Positions 9,228 through 17,630 of a stretch of DNA of 42,245 nucleotides are shown here, piece by piece (position 1 is the stretch's first letter; every line of letters begins with the position of its first letter). A program made the translations under genes and the position numbers. Source of the DNA: Caballeronia sordidicola. Lineage in GTDB: Bacteria > Pseudomonadota > Gammaproteobacteria > Burkholderiales > Burkholderiaceae. Location: NCBI RefSeq assembly GCF_002220365.1, contig NZ_MTHB01000084.1, forward strand, positions 1-42,245, written 5' to 3'. The notes beneath the pieces are model-generated. The model did no database searches. It worked only from the letters and a program-made list of their open reading frames with translations, and had not been told where the DNA came from.

Positions 9228-9964
9228 GATGCCTCCTGCGTGCCAGGATCGGCGGCCGTGTGCGGGTCGTACCGGCGCTCGCCAATCGGAATAACGAAGC
9301 CGCGCCGCTTGGGCAGGATCGCGCCGACCGGGCAAATGCTTGCGGCACGGTCGGTGAGCGCCATATTGGTATCGACCAGCTGTCCGCTCATGCTGTTAAC
9401 CACCAGATGGGTTCCGATCCCATGCCCCGCAATAGCGAAAACGTCTTTGCCGTCCACATCATGACTGGCCCTCACGCACAGTTCGCAGAGAATGCAGCGG
9501 TTGAAATCGATCATCACGTCGGCGTGGCTCGCGTCTATTGGACGTAGTGGATAGAACTCGTCGAACAGCACGCCCTCCATCTTCATCTCATAGGCCGTCG
9601 CTTGTAGCAGGCAGTTGCCGCTTTTCTCGCATGAGGGGCAAAAGTGATTACCTTCGACGAACAGCATCTGCACAAGCATCTTGCGCTCGGCGTTCAACTC
9701 GTCCGTGTTGCTTTCAACCACGTCGCCCGGAGCGGCGTGCACGGTGCATGCCGCTCCAGCGCGGCCCTTGACCTTCACGGTGCAAACCCGGCAGGAGCCC
9801 TGCGCATGAAAGTCCGGATGCCAGCATAAGTGCGGAATGTAACGCCCCGCCCGCCGTGCTGCCTGAAGAATGGTCTCGCCCGGTTCAAAGGGCACGTCTT
9901 CACCGTCGAGCGAAAACGTGGCGCCGATATTGCCGGTATTGCCGGTATTGGCGAGCGTAGTCAT
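9224..9964 (-). CDS. hoxU: NAD-reducing hydrogenase, diaphorase small subunit HoxU
   Basis: Electron-wire subunit related to the N-terminal part of NuoG. 246 residues from ATG 9964, which overlaps the hoxF stop (ATGA). A [2Fe-2S] ferredoxin fold (HLCWHPDFHAQGSCRVC, then AACTVHA), a NuoG-type His-Cys3 [4Fe-4S] motif (GNHFCPSCEKSGNCLLQ) and a four-cysteine site (FNRCILCELC, with SICPVGAI) are visible. The residues after the start contain a short NTGNTGNIG repeat of no known role. Confidence 0.95.
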   Translation of the reverse strand: MTTLANTGNTGNIGATFSLDGEDVPFEPGETILQAARRAGRYIPHLCWHPDFHAQGSCRVCTVKVKGRAGAACTVHAAPGDVVESNTDELNAERKMLVQMLFVEGNHFCPSCEKSGNCLLQATAYEMKMEGVLFDEFYPLRPIDASHADVMIDFNRCILCELCVRASHDVDGKDVFAIAGHGIGTHLVVNSMSGQLVDTNMALTDRAASICPVGAILPKRRGFVIPIGERRYDPHTAADPGTQEAS

Positions 9965-11784
9965 GGAGTGCTCTCCAGATGCGCGGCCGCATCGTCTCGC
10001 CCGGTCGCGCGGCGTGCGTCCGCAAGCTCTGCGTCGAGATCGAATGCCGGCTCGAAATGCAGCGACTTCAAACGTCGCTCGTAGGCGGGCCTGAACTTGA
10101 CGATGGTGTCGTGAAGGGCGTTGCATGCCGAGCCGCCCAGGCCGCAGTGGGTGGTGCCGTGCATCAGCGTGTCGATGCCGCTGAGCAGATCAACGTCATG
10201 ACGCGAGCCTCGACCGGCTGCGAGTTTGTCCATGCTCTTGACTACCAGCGCCGTGCCCACGCGGCACGGCGTGCAAAAACCGCAACTCTCCTCAGCGAAA
10301 AATCCCGCATAGTTGCGTGCCACTTCGAACATGTCGCGCGACCGGTTGAATACCATGAATGCACCTGCCGTGGGTACGTCCTCGAACCCGATGCGGCGAC
10401 CAAACTCCATCGCCGACAAGCACTTTCCCGATGGTCCGCCGACCTGCACCGCTTGAGTGTCGTGCGCCCCGCAATCTTCCAGGATGCGATCGATGCTTGT
10501 ACCCATTGGATATTCGTAGATACCCGGCCGATCGCAGTCGCCCGATACAGAATGTAGGTTTGTACCGGTCGACTTGGGCGTGCCGATGGCCGCCCACCAG
10601 GTGCCGCCTTGCAACGCAATATGCGTCGCGGCGCACAAGGTTTCAACGTTGTCCACTGCGGTCGGCTGATCGAGATAGCCGTGCTCCGCGGGAAACGGCG
10701 GACGAATGCGCGGAGTGCCGCGCTTGCCTTCGAGGGATTCGATCAAAGACGACTCCTCCCCGCATACATAAGCGCCGGCGCCGACGTGAATCTCGATGTC
10801 GAAATCGAATCCCGTATGCCCCTGGATCGCGGTCCCCAGCAAGTGAGCGTCGCGGCGGCGCTGCAGGACATCGCGCAACGGCTCCAGCAGGTAGCGGTAC
10901 TCGCCACGCAGATACATCAATCCATGCCGGGCTCCAATCGCGAGTGCGCCAATCGTCATTCCTTCAAACACCATGCCGGGATGGCATGTCAGCAGCACGC
11001 GATCCTTGAACGTTCCGGGTTCTCCTTCGTCGGCGTTACACACCATGTAGTGTTCGCTGCCTTTCGCATCACGGCAGAGTTCCCATTTCTTGCCCGTGAC
11101 AAAGCCCGCGCCACCGCGTCCACGCAGGTTCGAGATCGTCATCTCGTCCACCAGGTCAAGGGCTCCGCGCGCCAGCGCGGCAGCAATGGCTGCGCCGGGA
11201 GGTAAGGGAGTGTCTAGCAGGACGTCGGCGCGCCGGATGTGGTCATCCACGCGAGACCAATGCGCCGGCCAGTCGGAGACGGGCACCCTTGCTTCGATCA
11301 GGAAGGCGATCCTGGCGACGCGCTCGGCGTCGAGCCGGGTGACAACCTGATGGTGGTTGATCAGCAAGGACGGTCCTTGATCGCACAGGCCGGTGCAAGA
11401 ACAGAAATCCACACTGACGCGTCCGTCCGCCCGCATGTGGCCCGGCTCGACGCTCAGCCGTTGGCACAGGTCAGCCAGCAACGCTGCGTTACCTTGCATA
11501 CGGTCGGTGATGTTGTCGCTAAAGAGTACGCGGTACTCGCCCACCGGTTGGGTGTGAAAGAAGCGGTAGAACGTCGCGACGCCTTCTACATGGGCAAGCG
11601 TCAGCCCCAGCGCGCTCGCCACGTATGACAGCATGTCGCGCGGCAGCCAGGTATGTTGCGCCTGTGCCTCGCGAAGGATCTGCACCAGTGCGTGCGGATC
11701 ACACGCGTAGCGCGAGACGAGCGACTCGATAGCCTCATTCTGGATTTCAGCGGGTTTGGACAGAAGACCGTGTGCAGTGGCCAC
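9961..11784 (-). CDS. hoxF: NAD-reducing hydrogenase, diaphorase large subunit HoxF
   Basis: Flavoprotein that exchanges electrons between the iron-sulfur chain and NAD+. At 607 residues it is the fused form with an N-terminal NuoE-like domain (about 1-165) and a NuoF-like part. FMN/NAD motifs RGRGGAGFVTGKKWE (about 221-235), CNADEGEPGTFKDR and GAGAYVCGEESSLIESLEG are present, as is the C-terminal [4Fe-4S] motif SCGFCTPCRVGT with THCGLGG. In the NuoE domain only the second cysteine pair (FCSCTGLCDQGP) is evident; the usual first pair is replaced around LFSDNITDRM, so that [2Fe-2S] cluster is doubtful. First gene of the hox-hyp operon. Confidence 0.96.
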   Translation of the reverse strand: MATAHGLLSKPAEIQNEAIESLVSRYACDPHALVQILREAQAQHTWLPRDMLSYVASALGLTLAHVEGVATFYRFFHTQPVGEYRVLFSDNITDRMQGNAALLADLCQRLSVEPGHMRADGRVSVDFCSCTGLCDQGPSLLINHHQVVTRLDAERVARIAFLIEARVPVSDWPAHWSRVDDHIRRADVLLDTPLPPGAAIAAALARGALDLVDEMTISNLRGRGGAGFVTGKKWELCRDAKGSEHYMVCNADEGEPGTFKDRVLLTCHPGMVFEGMTIGALAIGARHGLMYLRGEYRYLLEPLRDVLQRRRDAHLLGTAIQGHTGFDFDIEIHVGAGAYVCGEESSLIESLEGKRGTPRIRPPFPAEHGYLDQPTAVDNVETLCAATHIALQGGTWWAAIGTPKSTGTNLHSVSGDCDRPGIYEYPMGTSIDRILEDCGAHDTQAVQVGGPSGKCLSAMEFGRRIGFEDVPTAGAFMVFNRSRDMFEVARNYAGFFAEESCGFCTPCRVGTALVVKSMDKLAAGRGSRHDVDLLSGIDTLMHGTTHCGLGGSACNALHDTIVKFRPAYERRLKSLHFEPAFDLDAELADARRATGRDDAAAHLESTP

Positions 11785-11893
11785 GATTGATCGCTCCCAT
11801 GTCTAGTCCGATGCGCTAATCGCTTCGGGCGGTGGAGTTAAAGCCAACGGTAGAGCACCCTCTTTCATCGCTCGTTTTGAGCTGACAGAGTAG

Positions 11894-11907
11894 CCCGCAT
11901 CTGCGGG
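11894..11907. promoter_or_regulatory. inverted repeat CCCGCA-TC-TGCGGG upstream of hoxF
   Basis: Perfect 6-bp arms with a 2-bp spacer, too tight for an RNA hairpin, so more likely a protein site. It lies 8 nt downstream of the 18-nt regulatory element and 109 nt upstream of the hoxF start. Function unknown. Confidence 0.45.
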
Positions 11908-11915
11908 TGAACGAT

Positions 11916-11933
11916 AGCCTCGGAAAATACTCA
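11916..11933 (-). promoter_or_regulatory. repeated regulatory element, copy 2 (hox-hyp operon)
   Basis: Minus strand reads TGAGTATTTTCCGAGGCT, one mismatch from consensus (T for G at position 7). It is preceded by C as in most copies. 131 nt separate it from the hoxF ATG (11784). It would control the whole eleven-gene hydrogenase operon. Confidence 0.72.
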
Positions 11934-12134
11934 GATCTGGTCGAATACGCCGCTCAGCGAGAGAAGCGCCCATCTATCAAATATTTCGGATTATTAATGG
12001 AGCTACTTCGGACTTGAAAGAAATCGACAAGCCGAAAGATCGAGCACTCCGATTTTCAAATCCCGGCGGTCCAGACTTCAATCCTGGCATTTCTCCCACA
12101 TGTACCCGCTTAAAGCCTGGGCTGAGACCCTTGC

Positions 12135-13118
12135 TCACGGGAGGAGAACCGCAGCACCTTCGAACCGGCCCGCACGTAGATCCGCTAAAGCCTGGTTAGC
12201 CTCCTGCAGGCGATAGCGCGTGGTCTTCGTGACAATGCCGATCTGCGGCGCCAGACGCAGGAAATCGACCCCGTCCTGACGGGTGAGGTTGGCAACCGAC
12301 AGCAACTGCCGCTCTTCCCAAAGCAACTTATAGGGGAACGCAGGAATGTCGCTCATATGGATGCCCGCGCACACCACGCGTCCGCCTTTGCGCACGGCCT
12401 TCAGGGCGCTCGGTACCAGGTTTCCTATGGGTGCAAAGATGATGGCGGCGTCGAGCGCTTGTGGCGGCGTTTCGTCCGAGCCGCCTGCCCAGATTGCACC
12501 AAGGCTACGGGCGAAGGCTTGCGTCACCAGGTCTCCCGGACGGGTGAAAGCAAAGACCGACCGGCCCTGCCATTTAGCGACCTGGGCGAGAATGTGCGCA
12601 GCCGCCCCGAAGCCGTAAAGCCCCAAGTGCTTGCCGTCACCCGCGATGGTCAATGAGCGCCAGCCAATGAGTCCCGCACAGAGCAAGGGGGCGAGCGACT
12701 CATCGGTGCCGGAATCGCCTAGCGGAAACGCAAAGCGTGCGTCTGCAATCGTCGCGGTGGCGAAACCGCCGTCGCGCGTGTAGCCGGTGAATAGCGGCTG
12801 ATCGCACAGGTTCTCCCGGTGCGCGGCACAAAACGGACAGACGCCACAGGTGTGACCCAGCCATGGAATACCAACCCGCTCACCCAACTGCAGGCCTTTA
12901 ACGTCCGCCCCGAGAGCATCGATGCGCCCAACAATCTCGTGGCCAGGAATGATGGGTACCTGCGGATGCGCGAGCTCACCGTCTACAACATGAAGGTCCG
13001 TGCGGCAGACACCGCAAGCGCCCACCTTCACCCGAATCTGGTTCGGACCAGGTTCCCGGTCGGCGAGTTCGGTCCATTCAAGCGCACCGCCGACCTTGTT
13101 CAGCACCATTGCATGCAT
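12135..13118 (-). CDS. zinc-dependent alcohol dehydrogenase, AdhP-like family
   Basis: Medium-chain NAD(P)-dependent alcohol dehydrogenase, 327 residues. Catalytic zinc ligands are seen in GACGVCRTDLH and IPGHEIVG, and the structural zinc site in CGVCPFCAAHRENLCD. The nucleotide-binding region reads LGLYGFGAAAH, which departs from the usual GxGGxG. The start at 13118 (MHAMVLNKVGG) is preferred because GGAG lies eight bases upstream; the frame is open to 13202. It is the last gene of the operon running from 20231, 84 nt after the NAD(P)HX repair gene. It resembles dehydrogenases that replace or accompany ethanol dehydrogenase in anaerobic clusters; substrate unknown. Confidence 0.88.
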   Translation of the reverse strand: MHAMVLNKVGGALEWTELADREPGPNQIRVKVGACGVCRTDLHVVDGELAHPQVPIIPGHEIVGRIDALGADVKGLQLGERVGIPWLGHTCGVCPFCAAHRENLCDQPLFTGYTRDGGFATATIADARFAFPLGDSGTDESLAPLLCAGLIGWRSLTIAGDGKHLGLYGFGAAAHILAQVAKWQGRSVFAFTRPGDLVTQAFARSLGAIWAGGSDETPPQALDAAIIFAPIGNLVPSALKAVRKGGRVVCAGIHMSDIPAFPYKLLWEERQLLSVANLTRQDGVDFLRLAPQIGIVTKTTRYRLQEANQALADLRAGRFEGAAVLLP

Positions 13119-13182
13119 CGATTTCTCCGTTTGCATGAGTTCGAGCGCAGGTGACCCGCGTCCATATAGTTTCGATGAGGTT

Positions 13183-13202
13183 ATGGGCGCTTCGGCGCCC
13201 AT
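13183..13202 (-). terminator. strong hairpin after the NAD(P)HX repair gene
   Basis: Perfect 8-bp stem ATGGGCGC/GCGCCCAT around a 4-nt loop, starting one base after the stop codon at 13203. There is no T-run on either strand, so it may be a Rho-assisted terminator or an RNA-stability element within the operon rather than a strict terminator. Confidence 0.45.
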
Positions 13203-14666
13203 TCACCCTCGGTGTAACTGGCGAAACACTGCTGGTAAAAGGTCAGGCAGGTCTTCGGCCAGAAGGGCTGGGCCAAACACAGTAGCCGCTGCGCCATGCA
13301 ACCAGACCGCCGCGGCGGCGGCAAGGAACGGCTCCATACCCTGCGTTACCAGTCCGAGCACGATGCCCCCCAGCACGTCGCCCGACCCCGCCGTGGCTAA
13401 TGTCGGCGGTGCGTTGGCGTTGATGATCGCGCGGCCGTCGGGGGCCACGATCACTGTGTCGCGGCCCTTGAGCACAATAACCGCGCCACTAAGCCGGGCG
13501 GCCGAGCGCGCGCGGCTGAGCTTGTCGCCATCGATATTGAACAGACGGGCAAATTCGCCTTCGTGCGGCGTCATCACGCAAGGGCCTTCAATGGCATTGA
13601 ACAACGCACCGGGATCATCCTTGAAGGTCGACAGGGCATCGGCATCAAGCACGGTGGATCTGCGCGCCCTCAGCATCGTCAACACATTCGCTCGGGTCGC
13701 CGGGCCGACGCCTGCGCCCGGGCCGATCAGCAAGCCCGAGTAGCGGCGATCAGACACCAGGACTTCCAGGTCTTCATCCGTCGCAAGCGGGCTCACCATG
13801 ATGCTGGTCAGCGCTGCGGCGTAGACAGGCAGTGCGGTTTCCGACACAGCGATGGTGGTTAGCCCTGCCCCGGCTCGCGCAGCCGCTCGCGCAGCCATGC
13901 GCGCCGCACCGGTGGTCGGGTAGCCACCGCAGACGAGCGCATGGCCGCGACTGTATTTGTTGGCGTCGGCCTGCAGCGCAGGCAGGGCATCGACCCACAG
14001 CACCGGGTCATTCTCAAAGGTATCGGGTGTGACCACGTCGAACACCGATGCCGGTGTCCCTATGTCAGCCACGACCAACTCGCCGCACAGCGTGCGCCCC
14101 GGCAACAGCAAATGCCCGGGCTTCTTGCGAAAGCAGGTGACCGTGAGCACCGCCGATACAGCGCCGACGTCGGCACCTGTGTCGCCCATCAGCCCGCTGG
14201 GAACATCCACGGCGACGATTGTCATCTTGCGCGCCGCTGCGGCTGCCAGCGTCTGGGCAGCGGAACCTTCGAGCGCACGGCTCAGGCCAGCGCCGAAAAT
14301 AGCATCCACGACTAATTCCGCGCCGTCCAGTGCAGCCTGACTCAGCGCCTCCAGCGGCCCACGCCACAGTGCGGCGTGATGAGCCGCTGCGCCACGAAGA
14401 CTTTCGCGCGGGCCGAGTAGTGCCACGCGCACCGGCCAGCCAGCCTCCGCGAGCCGCCTCGCGGCCACGAAGCCGTCACCACCGTTGCTTCCTGGGCCGC
14501 ATAGCACAACCACCGGGCATGGCGTCCAGCGCTTTGCGATCTCGAACGCCACCGGACGGCCCGCGTTTTCCATCAAAGTGATGCTGTCGATGCCCGAGGC
14601 CACCGTGAGACGATCCGCTTCACCCATCTGTTTTGCGCTGAGGAGTGCGGTTTTGGTATTCGTCAT
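13203..14666 (-). CDS. nnr: bifunctional NAD(P)H-hydrate epimerase / ADP-dependent dehydratase
   Basis: Repairs damaged NAD(P)H hydrates: the N-terminal YjeF domain epimerises R- and S-NAD(P)HX, the C-terminal ribokinase-like domain dehydrates the S form with ADP. 487 residues from ATG 14666 (MTNTKTALLSAKQMGEAD). Epimerase motifs LMENAGRPVAFE and CGPGSNGGDGFVAARRL are in the first 90 residues; dehydratase motifs GGYPTTGAARMAARAA, VMTPHEGEFARL, VLKGRDTVI and ATAGSGDVLGGI follow. It sits among NAD(P)-dependent enzymes, 43 nt after the alcohol dehydrogenase, suggesting protection of a heavily used nicotinamide pool. The ribosome binding site is weak. Confidence 0.93.
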   Translation of the reverse strand: MTNTKTALLSAKQMGEADRLTVASGIDSITLMENAGRPVAFEIAKRWTPCPVVVLCGPGSNGGDGFVAARRLAEAGWPVRVALLGPRESLRGAAAHHAALWRGPLEALSQAALDGAELVVDAIFGAGLSRALEGSAAQTLAAAAARKMTIVAVDVPSGLMGDTGADVGAVSAVLTVTCFRKKPGHLLLPGRTLCGELVVADIGTPASVFDVVTPDTFENDPVLWVDALPALQADANKYSRGHALVCGGYPTTGAARMAARAAARAGAGLTTIAVSETALPVYAAALTSIMVSPLATDEDLEVLVSDRRYSGLLIGPGAGVGPATRANVLTMLRARRSTVLDADALSTFKDDPGALFNAIEGPCVMTPHEGEFARLFNIDGDKLSRARSAARLSGAVIVLKGRDTVIVAPDGRAIINANAPPTLATAGSGDVLGGIVLGLVTQGMEPFLAAAAAVWLHGAAATVFGPALLAEDLPDLLPAVFRQLHRG

Positions 14667-14709
14667 GATTGGCGGTGACTCAAGGTTTAAGCCTAGCGAT
14701 GCGCAGCGC

Positions 14710-15744
14710 TTAATGGCTCGTGAACTCCAGCACCACGCGCGAAGGAACGTCGCCATGGGCCAGCCGATGGAACACGTCGTTGATCGCCGATAGCGGCTGC
14801 AACTCGATATCCGCCTTCACCTTTCCGTCCGCGGCAAAGGCAAGCGCTTCGGCCATGTCGCGGCGATTGCCGACGAACGAGCCCTTGATCGTGATGCAGT
14901 TGGCCACCACGTCGAACAACGGAGTCGGGAATTCGCCCGGCGGCAAGCCCACCAAAACGCAGGTTCCGTGCTTGCGGGTCATGCCAACACCCTGCTTGAA
15001 CGCACCTAGCGACGGTGCGGTAATCAGCACACCATGAGCGCCGCCACCGGTGGCCTTCTTGACAGCTGCGATCGGGTCTTCGTCCTTCGCGTTGACCATC
15101 ACGTCCGCGCCCAGACGTTTAGCGTGTGCGAGCTTGCCATCGTCGATGTCAACCGCGCACACGTGCAAGCCCATGGCCTTGGCGTACTGGATACCCAAAT
15201 GACCCAAGCCTCCGACACCTGAAATGACAACCCATTCGCCCGGACGGGCCTGCGTTTCCTTGATGCCCTTGTATGACGTGATGCCGGCGCAGATAAGCGG
15301 GGCCGCATCCCGGGCGGCCAGATGCGCCGGTATGTGCGCTACGTAGTTGGGGTCTGCGAGAATGTAGTCTGCGAAGCCACCGTTTTTCGTGTAACCGCCG
15401 AACTGCGCTTCCCGACACACGGGCTCGTGCGCCGCGAGGCAATATTCGCAATGTCCACAGGCGGAATAGAGCCAGGGCACGCCAACACGATCGCCTTCCT
15501 TCACGGCCGTGACACCCGTGCCGATTGCGGTGACTATTCCGATACCTTCGTGGCCCGGAATGAACGGCAACGTGGGCTTCAAAGGCCAGTCTCCATTCGC
15601 CGCATGCAGATCGGTATGGCAAACGCCACAGGCCTCGGTCTTGACCAGCACCTGCCCCGTCCCGGGCGTTGGTATGTCGACTTCCTTCAGCACCAGTGGC
15701 TTGCCGAACGCTTCGACAAAAGCGGCTTGCATCTTGCTTTTCAT
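14710..15744 (-). CDS. adhP: zinc-dependent alcohol dehydrogenase, propanol-preferring type
   Basis: 344-residue NAD-dependent alcohol dehydrogenase interconverting short primary alcohols (ethanol, propanol) and aldehydes. Catalytic zinc: EACGVCHTDLH and IPGHEGIG. Structural zinc: CGHCEYCLAAHEPVC. Rossmann motif: SGVGGLGHLGIQYAKAMG. C-terminal region fits AdhP (LPPGEFPTPLFDVV, GSFVGNRRDM). ATG 15744 follows GAGAAAG; a second ATG four codons on is possible. It lies 33 nt after pntB in the redox operon, and with the aldehyde dehydrogenase upstream could form an ethanol/acetate couple. Confidence 0.92.
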   Translation of the reverse strand: MKSKMQAAFVEAFGKPLVLKEVDIPTPGTGQVLVKTEACGVCHTDLHAANGDWPLKPTLPFIPGHEGIGIVTAIGTGVTAVKEGDRVGVPWLYSACGHCEYCLAAHEPVCREAQFGGYTKNGGFADYILADPNYVAHIPAHLAARDAAPLICAGITSYKGIKETQARPGEWVVISGVGGLGHLGIQYAKAMGLHVCAVDIDDGKLAHAKRLGADVMVNAKDEDPIAAVKKATGGGAHGVLITAPSLGAFKQGVGMTRKHGTCVLVGLPPGEFPTPLFDVVANCITIKGSFVGNRRDMAEALAFAADGKVKADIELQPLSAINDVFHRLAHGDVPSRVVLEFTSH

Positions 15745-15777
15745 GATCTTTCTCTCGGTTAAAACGTGTCTAGCGTT

Positions 15778-17229
15778 TTACGCCACTGCGGGCAAATTCA
15801 GGCCTCTAACCGCCTCGATCATCTTGATGAGCACCGTCTGCGCATCGCCATACACCATGTCGCAGTTGTCGGCATAGAAAAGGGCATTGACAATCCCGGC
15901 ATAGCCCTTGCCTTCCCCGCGCTTGATCACGAATACTTTCTTGGCCTGATCAGCATTGAGGATCGGCATGCCGTAAATAGCGGAGGATTTATCAGTACGC
16001 GCGGCTGGGTTCACCACGTCATTGGCGCCGATCACAAGCGCCACATCGGTGCTCGCGAACTGGTCGTTGATGTCCTCCAGTTGAACAATCAGGTCGTAGG
16101 GCACACCCGCCTCGGCCAGCAGCACGTCCATCTGGCCCGGCATCCGGCCGGCAACCGGATGGATTGCGAACTTGACCAAGACGCCCCCTGCCTGCAGCAG
16201 TTTGACGAACTCGAAGAGCTTACCCTGGCCTTGCGAAACTGCGAGGCCGTAACCCGGCACGATGATGACTGACGCCGCATAGCGCATCGCGATACCTGCG
16301 TCGCCCGGCTGCATTGGCTTCAAACTGCCCTTTATCTTCCCCTGCTTGTGCTTCGCCACTTCTCCGAAGTTCGTAAAGACCACGTTGCTGACGGAGCGGT
16401 TCATCGCCTTCGCCATCAACAGCGTCAGCAGCATACCGGCTGCGCCAACCACCATCCCCGCGATCATCAGCGCCGGGTTCTGAAGCACGTAGCCCTCGAG
16501 CCCGACCGCCAGGCCCGTGAAGGCATTGAAGATGGAGATCACGACCGGCATGTCGGCGCCGCCGATCGGCAACGTCATCAGGATGCCTAGCGCCAATGCA
16601 CAACCAAAAAACAGGTAGATCGTGGTCGGCATGGCCAGTACCAGTGCAGCCTTGTCGGCGCTCGCCACGACAATGTATGCGCCGATCGCAACGGTAGCGA
16701 GCATCACCAGCGCGTTGAAGGCTTGCTGTCCCTTCACACGAAACGGCTTGTTGATCACCCCGTCGAGTTTGGCCCATGCGATCAGCGAGCCCGACAGCGA
16801 CACGGCGCCAATCAACGCTCCCAGCAAAGTGACGATGAGCTCGGTCTTGCCTTGCGCCTTGTTGCCGAACAGCTCCACAGCGGCAATAGCGCCGGCCGCA
16901 CCGCCGCCCATGCCGTTGTAGATCGCAACCATCTGCGGCATGGCCGTCATTGCGACTTTACGGCCGCTCCACCAAGCCGCACCTCCGCCAAGCCCCAGCG
17001 CGACGACAGCAAGGCCGATGTTCACCGGCAGGTTCGACCGCGCAGCAGTGCCGACGCCGAAGGCGTATAGAAAGCTCGCGAGCACAGCCACGGCCATGCC
17101 GATACCGGCGACGAAGATGCCCGAAGGCGCCGTCACTGGCGATGACATACGATGCAGGCCATACAGGAAGAGGAAGGCCGCCGCCAGATCAGCCGTACCA
17201 ATGCCGAGTTGTTCAATGAGAGTTAGCAT
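15778..17229 (-). CDS. pntB: NAD(P) transhydrogenase subunit beta
   Basis: Membrane and NADP(H)-binding subunit of the proton-translocating transhydrogenase, which swaps hydride between NADH and NADP+ against the proton gradient. 483 residues. About eight to nine hydrophobic helices lie in the first 290 residues, followed by the cytosolic domain III with GYGLAVSQGQGKLFE (about 345-360), VRFAIHPVAGRMPG-type region and VIGANDVVNPAART. The stop is at 15778 and 10 nt separate it from pntAB. In the operon it connects the NADH pool (hydrogenase, alcohol dehydrogenases) with NADPH (zwf). Confidence 0.95.
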   Translation of the reverse strand: MLTLIEQLGIGTADLAAAFLFLYGLHRMSSPVTAPSGIFVAGIGMAVAVLASFLYAFGVGTAARSNLPVNIGLAVVALGLGGGAAWWSGRKVAMTAMPQMVAIYNGMGGGAAGAIAAVELFGNKAQGKTELIVTLLGALIGAVSLSGSLIAWAKLDGVINKPFRVKGQQAFNALVMLATVAIGAYIVVASADKAALVLAMPTTIYLFFGCALALGILMTLPIGGADMPVVISIFNAFTGLAVGLEGYVLQNPALMIAGMVVGAAGMLLTLLMAKAMNRSVSNVVFTNFGEVAKHKQGKIKGSLKPMQPGDAGIAMRYAASVIIVPGYGLAVSQGQGKLFEFVKLLQAGGVLVKFAIHPVAGRMPGQMDVLLAEAGVPYDLIVQLEDINDQFASTDVALVIGANDVVNPAARTDKSSAIYGMPILNADQAKKVFVIKRGEGKGYAGIVNALFYADNCDMVYGDAQTVLIKMIEAVRGLNLPAVA

Positions 17230-17239
17230 GGCGGCGTCC

Positions 17240-17602
17240 TCACTGCTTCTTTGCGTGGATAGACTTCACGCGAGCGGTCTTGCCGTGGGCGGCATGCTTC
17301 GCGGGAGGGCCGCTTGTCTTGAACATCGCAAGCATGCGGTCGGTAACGGCATAGCCACCCGCGGCATTGCCCGCACCCAGCAGCACGGCGAAAAAACCAA
17401 TCACCTGCTCCTGCACCGTTGATGCATTCAGCAGCGCATAGATCCCGCCCACCACCACGATACCGTGCACGAAGTTCGAGCCCGACATCAAGGGTGTATG
17501 GAGGATAGCCGGCACGTGCCCGATGATCACCCAACCCGCGAACGCGGCAAGCATGAAGATGTAGAGGGCGACGAAGCCTGAGATACTGATCTGGAAGTCC
17601 AT
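17240..17602 (-). CDS. pntAB: NAD(P) transhydrogenase alpha subunit, membrane part
   Basis: Small membrane component of the three-subunit transhydrogenase, 120 residues from ATG 17602 (MDFQISISGFVALYIFML). Three hydrophobic helices are visible (about 8-27, 43-60, 67-85) with the conserved TPLMSGSNFVHGIVVVG. After the last helix there is an unusually basic tail, PPAKHAAHGKTARVKSIHAKKQ region, ending with two lysines. The longer open frame upstream is arginine-rich and overlaps pntAA, so it is not part of the protein. GAGGA lies upstream of the chosen start. Confidence 0.93.
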   Translation of the reverse strand: MDFQISISGFVALYIFMLAAFAGWVIIGHVPAILHTPLMSGSNFVHGIVVVGGIYALLNASTVQEQVIGFFAVLLGAGNAAGGYAVTDRMLAMFKTSGPPAKHAAHGKTARVKSIHAKKQ

Positions 17603-17630
17603 GCGTGTGTCCTCTGTCGGCTCGTGATGT

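Larger units (their letters stand above)
11785..12134. other. hox promoter region, no gene seen
   Basis: 350-nt gap between the second alcohol dehydrogenase and hoxF. It holds the regulatory element at 11916-11933 and the inverted repeat at 11894-11907, both toward hoxF. I see no convincing -10 box; a weak GATTAG-like sequence lies near 11817-11822. A possible 61-codon plus-strand frame from 12014 overlaps the end of the dehydrogenase and looks non-coding. Confidence 0.6.
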
